Source: Adiantum capillus-veneris (taxonomy: Eukaryota; Streptophyta; Polypodiopsida; Polypodiales; Pteridaceae). Taken from it: a DNA stretch of 64,000 bases. Below, piece after piece: positions 57,201 through 64,000 of the stretch. Where the stretch lies: the NCBI GenBank assembly GCA_014529385.2, contig CM043945.1:98312612-98376611 (forward strand), read 5' to 3'. A program made the translations under genes and the position numbers. How positions within the stretch are numbered: position 1 is the first letter of the stretch; each line of letters starts with the position of its first letter. The notes under the pieces are model-generated. The model did not search any database. It had not been told where the DNA came from and saw only the letters and a list, made by a program, of their open reading frames with translations.

Positions 57201-58312
57201 CAGTGAAAGACAAACTCATGACGCCTCTCCTCTGTGCAAGCAAGCTCCTGTCGAACCTGCTGTAACTTCTCCTCCGACCATGGACTGTCTGGATGTTGCT
57301 CCTGCATCCTATGTAGTGAAGCAATGCCTCGTCTGAGATGCTGCTCCTCCTCTCTCGCTGCAGCCCGTCGAGCCAGAGAATCCTGGAGAAAAAAGTGGCT
57401 AAGCTGAGCTAGGCCTAAGGCCACTCTGTCTACAGGTAGAGCCTAGCTGTCCATGCCCTCTGTCCAAAGAGCCTCTACCCTCTCTCTGAGTGTTGAGTCC
57501 AACAAGACCCGCTCTGGGATCCGAAGCATCGTGCTCCCACTCCTTTGCTTGTCTGCCACAGTGAGGATCACTGGTGCATGGTCCAAGAAGGATGTCCCTG
57601 CCAGGATGCCCACTGATCCCCCCAAGTCACTGAAGTGGTCACTAGTGTAGAAGCGATCTATCCGCGATAGATTCACTCCTCCCACTCTGCAGTCCGACCT
57701 AGAGAAGGAAAGACTCGCTGGAGGCCTCACAAAGCCAGAATGCTGCCATGTATCCGAGACCCTCAAAGTCATACACAACCTCTCCCAAGCTGCTAACTCG
57801 ACTCTATGCACAGTAGCATGGCTGCCTCCGATCCTGTCAGAAGGGTCCTCCAACATGTTGAAGTCCCCTCCTACACACCAATGGTCAACTTGTGGCAAAG
57901 ACTCAACAATCTGTGACCAAAACTCTACACGAGCACTCGCCACATTGGGCGCATAGATGTTCAGGAAGCCCACAAGGCCACCTTGAACTTGCATAGTAAT
58001 CCACTGAGCCCTGCCTAGCACAATAATCCCTCTGCCCACAATGGCCTGCTGCAATGAGTCAGCAATAGTCATACATACCCCACCTTGGATGCCTCCAGGT
58101 CCAAAAGCAACTGACCAAAAGGTATCATATCGTCCACGCAAAATCTGACCACTTCGCTGAATGCGGCTCTCAGACATATGGTGCTCCTGAAGCATAAGGA
58201 GATCAATCTCTCCTCCCACAAGGCAACGTTGAAGCTCCTGACGTAATCGGCCCCGCTGTCGCTGAAACAGGGGTCCACCTAGTCCCTGCATGTTCCACGA
58301 GACAATCCTCAT
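54240..58312 (-). pseudogene. LINE copy 3 ORF2
   Basis: Opens MRIVSWNMQGLGG at 58312. The endonuclease is open to 57443 (289 codons) with LQEHH, YAPNVAS, HWCVGGDFNM, LSRIDRFY and LDHAPV (Ser changed to Leu in SDHAP). RT shows IYLIPKEGGSLDEIRQWRPI, keeping the base that copies 1 and 2 lost, then FADDSALYLEGQ. Segments 57424-57200, 57159-56905, 56918-56688, 56573-55869 and 55853-55242 are in shifted frames or separated by stops. The C-terminal zinc region is at 54240-54780. Confidence 0.87.
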
Positions 58313-60294
58313 GGGGAGCGAGAGAGAACAGATGCTGCCGCAGCAGCAAGACGGGCTATCTTCGAGGCTGGCTTGGATGGGGAGTAATCCGCATCTGAGC
58401 GTCCTATAGATAGGCGAGACTGCAGTGAGTGCCTAGCCCAAGCCCAAGTAGAGCGAGCCGTTTGTAAAGCAACCTCCTCTGTCCAGGAGTCCTGATGAAT
58501 GTATACATAGCAAGGAAAACACTGCGTATCAGCAAAAAAGTACACCACAATATGCCTATATCCTGCTGAGTCTATGGGTGTCACTGCAAACTTGGCCAGT
58601 GGCCACAAAGTCTGCAGCAAATCTGTAACTGCAAGTTCTCCCATGTAGTGAGAGAACTTGAGAACCTGTGTATGCAACCATCCCACCACTGAGTCGAGGG
58701 ACCACTTTGTCTCGGCCCTACCACAGAGAGGGAAGGAGAAACCAACTACTGAGTCCAAGGCCTCTATCCCCCTAGCGGGGAGGAACAAAGCATGGACCCT
58801 GAAGCAGGCTGCCTCGTGGTCTGCTGCGGAATCGCCGAGAAAGCGAGTGAACCCGTAGTCGAAGAAATCCCAGCGGCGTCGGAGGTCAATGCTCGTCAGA
58901 CCACGAGGGATAGCTGCAAGGGAAGATGTCTGAATCTGCAGAGGGGGCCGCAAGAAGGGCTGACCCTCTCTCGCTAGGCGACTCATGGCAAAGGCGCTTC
59001 CAAGAGATCTCCTAGCCGCCGGCGAGGGACCAGTCTCCTGAGTCGACTGTGGAACTGGAGGAGGAGGGGGGGGAGAAGGAGCTGGGGGGGGCGGAGGAGA
59101 AGAGGAGCGGGGTGGGGCGACAGAGGTAGAGAGGCGAGGTGGGGAGTTGACGGGAGCAGAGGCGAGGGAGAGGATGAGGAGGAGGAGGGGAACTCTGAAG
59201 GAGAAGCGGTTGGCGAAGGTGAGTCGGAGGTGGAGGCTGGCGTAGGGGGCTCCTCCTGCTCAAGAGGACGAAAGCGGTCCCCGTGGGAACCCACTGCTGC
59301 TGAGTAGGCCCTTGAGGGCCACTCTGAGTGCCAGGCTGTTGCTGTGGCCCCTAGCGTCGACGGCCACGGGCCTGTTGCCACTCCTCCTCCGCTGAGCCCC
59401 AGGCTCGGAGGGTGGCTCAGAATCTGTGCGCTGTGCCACTGGCTGTGGCTGCGGCCCAGTCCATGGCAGGCTGGGCCGCAGCCACAGGCTCAGAGGGTGG
59501 CTCTGAATCTGTGCGCTGTGCCACTGGCTGTGGCTGCGGCCCAGGCTGGCAGGCTGGGGCTGAGGCAGAGGTGCAGGTCGTGGCCTCCTCCGTGGATAGA
59601 CCTTCGCTACGTGGCCCATCTGTCTGCAAATGAAGCACTTGTTCAGGAGGCCCGAGTACTCCACACTCTGTCTAAACCAACCCCCACTCACCCGAGGCAG
59701 AAGGATGACCTTCGGGAGCGTGTTGGTATCTCTGACCAAAACTCGAACTGAGGGCATGCCAGCCGCCTTGGAAGCTACTGATGCTGCTGTACGAGGTGTC
59801 TCCAGGACAGTCCCGATGGCAGAACCAATCCTGGAAAGAAGTGGTAGGTACTCCCTCCGTAAACCCGGAAAGCAGACTGAGATGGGGATGTCTGCCTCCT
59901 CTACTAGCACATCCGAAGTCGGGTCAAAACCATGTCGCCACTGTCGAATGTGGGCGCGTGATGCTCGGATGGCCAGTGGACTCATAGCTATGACCTTGGA
60001 AGCCATCTCGGAGATCTCGAACTCGATCTGGTAGTACCTCCATCCGAGAATCTGGACATCCAAGATCTTGCCCACCTCTGCGAGAAGGCAGGCCTGGAGA
60101 AGGTCTCGCAGCTCTCCTCTGCTAGGACAGGTGCCGAGAATTTTGCAGATGATCAAAGTCGCCTGCAAACGCTCTACCTCAGCGGCTAGGCTCACTTGCT
60201 CTGTCGGCGATAGAGCAAGTCAAATGGTGGGCTCAGCGGGGTCGGGCGAGGGGGCTTCTTGCGAGTCCCTCTGTGGCAAAGCTGGAGCCTCCAT
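58309..60294 (-). pseudogene. LINE copy 3 ORF1
   Basis: ATG at 60294 opens MEAPALPQRDSQEAPSP. A TGA near 60222 replaces the Arg of TI-R-LAL in copy 2 (CGA to TGA). The RRM-like part is open from 60195 to 59260. The knuckle reads CFICRQMGHVAKVYP, with the last Cys changed to Tyr. The linker frame 58983-59381 and the C-terminal frame 58309-58986 are shifted. The end overlaps the ORF2 ATG by the ATGA arrangement. Confidence 0.8.
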
Positions 60295-60773
60295 CTGTGT
60301 CTACTGCTGTGTCGTAAGAAGAGGTCGACGGGCGGACGCTGCAATCAAGCGCAGGAGACACTGCCCCAAAAACAAAGCAATGCCGAGGAGGCCGAACTGC
60401 AGCGGATGACAAGGAGAAAACGAGGGGGAGGGAGTGGGGGTGGGGTGGGGTGGGGTAGGGGAAGGCTGACGGCAGCAAGAGGAGGGGCTGATGGGGGGGG
60501 GGGGGGGGGGGGCAGAGAGCGTTGGGCGGCAACGGGCAGGCAGAAGGCAGGCAGCGGGCGGCAGAGGGCAGGCAACGGGCTAGCTGGAGGCAGCGAGGGC
60601 AGGCAGGGGGCGACGTAGGATGACAGGCAGCGGGGCAGTGGGGGAGGGGGGAGAGGCAGGGGCTGAGGAGGGGGGGGGGGGGGGGGGGAGTGAAGCAAGG
60701 CGTGCGCAGGTGGGCAGCAGTAGCGAGCTCGCAAGTCGACAAATATCCGGTTCTGAATTGGAAGAGCAAACAT
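60295..60773 (-). other. LINE copy 3 5' region
   Basis: G-rich on the plus strand (C-rich in the LINE sense) with runs at about 60495-60512 and 60671-60690. No conserved coding; it probably includes the internal promoter. Confidence 0.5.
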
Positions 60774-60789
60774 CAGGTGATTTAGCTTT

Positions 60790-62017
60790 ACCCTTATATT
60801 CATTTTGAATGTTCTTTTCCGAAGGGATTAGAGGAAGATGGGCTAGAAGAGTTACCATTCTTAGCATTCTTACCGTTCTAAGGGTTTTGAGAGGTACTTT
60901 GAGAAGTCTTGTTTTCCTTAGGTTTGCCCTTGTTGTGTTTCATCTCTTTGGAGAGAGCAATTGCTACCGCCTTGTTGAGATCCGCGGGGTCGAAGACTTC
61001 TACATTAAACTTAATATATTCGTCCAACCCAAAGAGGAAAGCCTCTTTGCGCTCATGATCCGATTTGCATAATTGGGTGCCAAGCTGCAAAACACGTTTA
61101 AAAAAAGACATGACTGGCATACCATTTTGCTTGAGATTGCGCCAATCCTCTTTCAACCGTGCTAGGTATTGTGGTGGTATAAACCGCGCCTTGAGCTTGT
61201 CTTGGAAGTCGGCCCAATTGAAGGTAAGGGACGCGTCTTCGTCTGCTTCCTCTACGTGCGTGGTTTACTGTGCCTCTTGCCACGTGTAGTACCAATTAAT
61301 GGCATCACCGGCAAGGTACATGGATGCCGTCAAAACCTTGCTATTGCCTGCCTTCTTAGTTGTCGCAAAATAAGCATTAAATTGATGCAACCAAGAATGA
61401 ATAACATTAGCATCCATCTAACCATCATACTTACTGAAAGTCAACTTCTCGGTGACGGGGTTGCTGGAGTCCGAATCTTGGCTTGCGCCACTTTATGAAC
61501 CACCAACATCTTTGGCCGGCTCGGGTTTCGAGGTGAGAATCTGTCAGACCAACTCTTGCATGCGTAGGTCTCTCTGCACCTCACGCTCTGCCTCCAAGGC
61601 CGCTTGTCTTTCTTCGACCGCCAAGCGCGCTTGATCGCGCTCACGCTCCAAAGCTGCATGTCATTCTTCTTTTCTTTCTTTTCGTTCCTCGGCCGCCAAG
61701 CGCATTTCGCGATCCAAGCTTTCTTGTCTTTGGCGTTCACACTCCATGGCTTCTTGTCGTTCTTCTTTTCTTTCTTGTTGTGCCATCGCAACGCGATTCG
61801 CTTCTTGTTGTTGTGCCATCATGTCCATCATCGACTTGACCAAAGCCTCCATAGGAGTTGTGCAATCCGTGGCGTAGATGGGGAAGGGGAGGGTCAGAAA
61901 AACCTCATGGTGGGGAAAATTCTTCTTCGCCATTGCCATGCTCATCACCTCCATGCGAAGTGTCCATTCCGCTTCGGGTAATGACCATACACTGAAGTCG
62001 TGGGTTCTTAAGTTCAC
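60790..62017 (-). pseudogene. Gag N-terminal part (chromovirus)
   Basis: The start region (near 61930) opens MAKKNFPHHEVFLTL. A long charged coiled coil follows (QQERKEERQEAMECERQRQ). The capsid core has AGDAINWYYTWQEAQ, FNWADFQDKLKARFIPPQY, WRNLKQNGMPVMSFFKRVL and FLFGLDEYIKFNVEV. It ends KGKAKSP, where LINE copy 3 interrupts it, and continues at 54024. Stops (about 61495, 61420, 61268) and frame changes show decay. Confidence 0.8.
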
Positions 62018-62389
62018 GAGGAACTTGGGTTCTTGTGAGTCTTGGTTCTTGAGGTTCTTGAGGTTGTAATCTGTGTTAGAGAAGGATCTTCTCTTACCCG
62101 AGCTATGCTCTTCCCTGCGGGCGCACCCCTTGGCGGCCTTGCGCTCACACCAAGGTTGCTTTTTCCCACCTCACGTTGATTGGCCGACCGCTAAATGAAC
62201 GGTCCACTCGCAATGAGCGAGAAGAGAGCAACGGGAGGCTGGACAAGCCCTTCTTTCTTGGGTTTCCTGTCACTCTTCAAAAACACGATTAGGAATCAAC
62301 ACGCCCAAGAGATCTTGGGTTATGTGCGACCGTAACAAGCAAAAAAAACTATGTGGTTCTTTCCTTGAGTGATACAGAACACTACCAAA
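62018..62389 (-). other. Chromovirus 5' leader
   Basis: Untranslated leader, homologous to 35770-36223. It has several ggttcttg(a/t)g repeats and no gene. Confidence 0.6.
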
Positions 62390-62401
62390 GCTCTAATACC
62401 A
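62390..62401 (-). other. tRNA-Met primer-binding site (chromovirus)
   Basis: TGGTATTAGAGC on the minus strand, one change from the perfect TGGTATCAGAGC at 36224-36235 and 63674-63685. It lies one base from the LTR edge. Confidence 0.82.
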
Positions 62402-62402
62402 A

Positions 62403-63332
62403 TGTAAGGTGCAGCGGAAGTGAATGTTGAACTTTGCTCAAGATGAGTGCTCCGAACTGTGCTCAAGGTTCCTTTTACTTACGGAAGGGAGAGCCTTCCA
62501 TTCCTTTAATGAGAGAGTGCAAGTGATCACAAAAAAAGTGGATAAACACTATGAGTGAAGGTGCTGAGAATGAGAGATAGAGAAAGAAGAATACGACACC
62601 AAACAAGTTGTCAAACTCTCCTCCGAAGGCCCTTCTCTCGGTGGCGAGAGAAGTCTATGCTATTGATTGCACAAAACTAGTACAAGATGCTGATGCAAAC
62701 TCATAAAGCTTATGATGCAATGTGTGTCTAGGTTGGGGACGACGGTGATGACGAGAGCGGCGATGATGACGGCTGAAAATGCTCCTTTCGGGCTGTTCTT
62801 TATCTGCTAAAATTGTTGGATCTATCTGCTTTGCTGAAAAACGCTGTTTGGCTGGCTGAATTTGCTGGTTTTGCTGGCTTGGAAAAACGCTAACTTGTTT
62901 GCCTTGAATCGCTGAACTGCAGGGCTAAAAACGCTGATAGGGCAGGGCTGAGAACGCTAGGGTTCCAAAGCTGAAAACGCTAGGGTTTCTTTGGGGGGGG
63001 GGGGGGGGGGGTCTTGCTTGAGAAGCTATCCAGAGGTCCTGCTGTACTTGGTTCATGTGCTCTCCTTCCTCCTTCTGCCAGATTTGACTAGTGCTAGGTT
63101 TTCTTTTATATTTTCTTTGCTAAGTTGCTCTACCTAGTTCCCAACAAAAGTCACTTAAAATAATAAGTGAAAAATGTCTAAAATAAGAAAAAATAGGTTT
63201 TCTGCATTGTAAAATGCTCTAGATGGATTCTGATGGTAATGCTGATGATTATGCTGTGTGCAACCAGAGGATATGCATCTACTCTAAGTGCCTGGGCATG
63301 CACGGTCTGCGAACAGACTCACAAAAGTGCCA
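62403..63332 (-). repeat. Right chromovirus LTR (5' LTR), truncated
   Basis: Colinear with the middle LTR up to gtctgcgaacagactcacaaaagtgcca, then changes abruptly, lacking the last 80 or so bases present at 50470-50551. It includes a G-run at about 62992-63011. Confidence 0.82.
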
Positions 63333-63686
63333 ATGCGGAAGAGGGTTAGGGATCCTTGCACCAACTCCTTCCATATCCGCATAGGAGGCAAGAAAATCTT
63401 GGTATTGAAGATCTGAGTTTTTGTGTATCCGATGTCGATCTTCATTCAAAGACATAGTGATGTAGTCGTTCAAAGACATAGCGATGTAGACGGGAGCGCG
63501 CCAGATACGTGATGGACGAAGGGTGGGAGTGGCTAACAAGTCCGGGATCGCGACATGAAGATTCTTTGAGGAAAAAAGAAACTAAGAGAGGTTCTTTGGG
63601 TTCTTGGTGTCCTTGGGGTACTTGGATACTTGGGGTTCTTCCCTTGAGTTCGCAAAGTCGAAGCATGCACAGAGCTCTGATACCAA
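63333..63686 (-). mobile_element. Internal fragment of another chromovirus copy
   Basis: Unrelated in detail to the neighbouring leader but with the same style of ttcttgg repeats. It ends at a perfect tRNA-Met primer site at 63674-63685. It contains a small direct repeat (gttcaaagacatag(t/c)gatgtag). Confidence 0.6.
63674..63685 (-). other. tRNA-Met primer-binding site (third)
   Basis: Perfect TGGTATCAGAGC on the minus strand, one base from TGTCAAG, the edge of a new LTR. Confidence 0.82.
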
Positions 63687-63790
63687 TGTCAAGTGCGGCG
63701 GAAGTGTTTAAGGATTTAGCTCGGATCTAGTACTCCGCACAAACACAAGGAACACTTTACTTCACTTTAAATGAGAAACTGAACTGAAGA

Positions 63791-63836
<46 letters not shown>

Positions 63837-64000
63837 ACGACACGGGATGTCGGGTCCCAAACTCTCAAAGGCTAAAAGCCTAAAGGGTCCCCTTGCTCTG
63901 TTGCCGGAGCAAGTACTTTCTTTATTCTTGCACAATGCTGATACAATGATGCTAAATGCTGAGATGCTAAGGCTAATGGGGTATTGATGCTACTGATGCT
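63687..64000 (-). repeat. LTR of the third chromovirus copy, cut by the window end
   Basis: Starts TGTCAAGTGCGGCGGAAGTG, similar in layout to TGTAAGGTGCAGCGGAAGTG at 62403 but otherwise diverged. It contains a GA microsatellite (about 63791-63831). Confidence 0.6.
63791..63831. repeat. (GA)n microsatellite
   Basis: About 41 bp of alternating G and A within the LTR at the window end. Confidence 0.9.

Larger units (their letters stand above)
54041..60773 (-). mobile_element. L1-type LINE, copy 3 (6.7 kb), minus strand, dead
   Basis: Inserted in the chromovirus gag. Target-site duplication caggtg(c/a)tttagcttt at 54025-54040 and 60774-60789, with one mismatch. Its A-run is the T stretch at 54038-54044. 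It keeps an uninterrupted endonuclease and lacks both the copy-1 duplication and the copy-2 deletion. Confidence 0.92.
36237..63332 (-). mobile_element. Chromovirus (Ty3/gypsy) with three nested LINEs
   Basis: Minus-strand element. Its 5' LTR (62403-63332, right edge replaced) is followed by a tRNA-Met primer site, gag, protease, RT, RNase H, integrase with a chromodomain-like end, polypurine tract and a 3' LTR. The 3' LTR (36237-50551) is split by two LINEs and gag by a third. Without the LINEs the element is roughly 7 kb. The same middle LTR is also the 5' LTR of the remnant at 35691-36236, so two elements share one LTR. Confidence 0.85.

Overview
This window is nuclear DNA from a land plant with a repeat-rich genome. 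The evidence is short GT-AG introns, a Ty3/gypsy element of the plant-specific Tat type with a second RNase H, a chromovirus primed by initiator tRNA-Met, L1-type LINEs with a plant-style ORF1 (CCHC knuckle), and a Mutator-like transposase with a SWIM zinc finger. I cannot name the species; a fern, another seed-free plant or a gymnosperm would all fit. No rRNA gene, tRNA gene or CRISPR array is visible. About three quarters of the window is transposon-derived, and almost all of those coding regions are broken.

Layout. 1-1000 holds no gene, only a GA microsatellite. 1001-4224 is a broken Mutator-like (MULE) transposase. 4345-13546 is a complete minus-strand Tat-like Ty3/gypsy element with both LTRs, a target-site duplication, primer-binding site and polypurine tract, but with stops and frameshifts throughout gag-pol. 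13551-15250 is noncoding and holds a degenerate duplication, a tandem array of 62-67 bp units and a piece of another LTR.

15250-23440 is the most unusual part. Two plus-strand three-exon genes (365 and 456 codons) are free of stops when spliced, and I recognise neither. They face two minus-strand genes: a histone H3-like gene whose tail begins MARTKQTARK, and a decayed multi-exon gene resembling a transposase. A 218-bp near-perfect palindrome lies between the two convergent pairs. Together they may be a compound DNA transposon carrying cargo genes, or host genes next to a dead transposase; no terminal inverted repeats were found.

24410-33337 is a second, plus-strand Ty3/gypsy element flanked by 0.9-kb direct repeats, with an unrelated LTR-like segment beside the right repeat. 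33338-34461 shows nothing coding, and 34462-34661 is an assembly gap of 200 N.

34880-63332 is a nest: a minus-strand chromovirus in an LTR-internal-LTR-internal-LTR arrangement. Two L1 LINEs (plus strand) have inserted in its middle LTR and a third (minus strand) within gag. Each LINE has a target-site duplication and a terminal A-run. 63333-64000 is the start of yet another chromovirus copy with its own tRNA-Met primer site.
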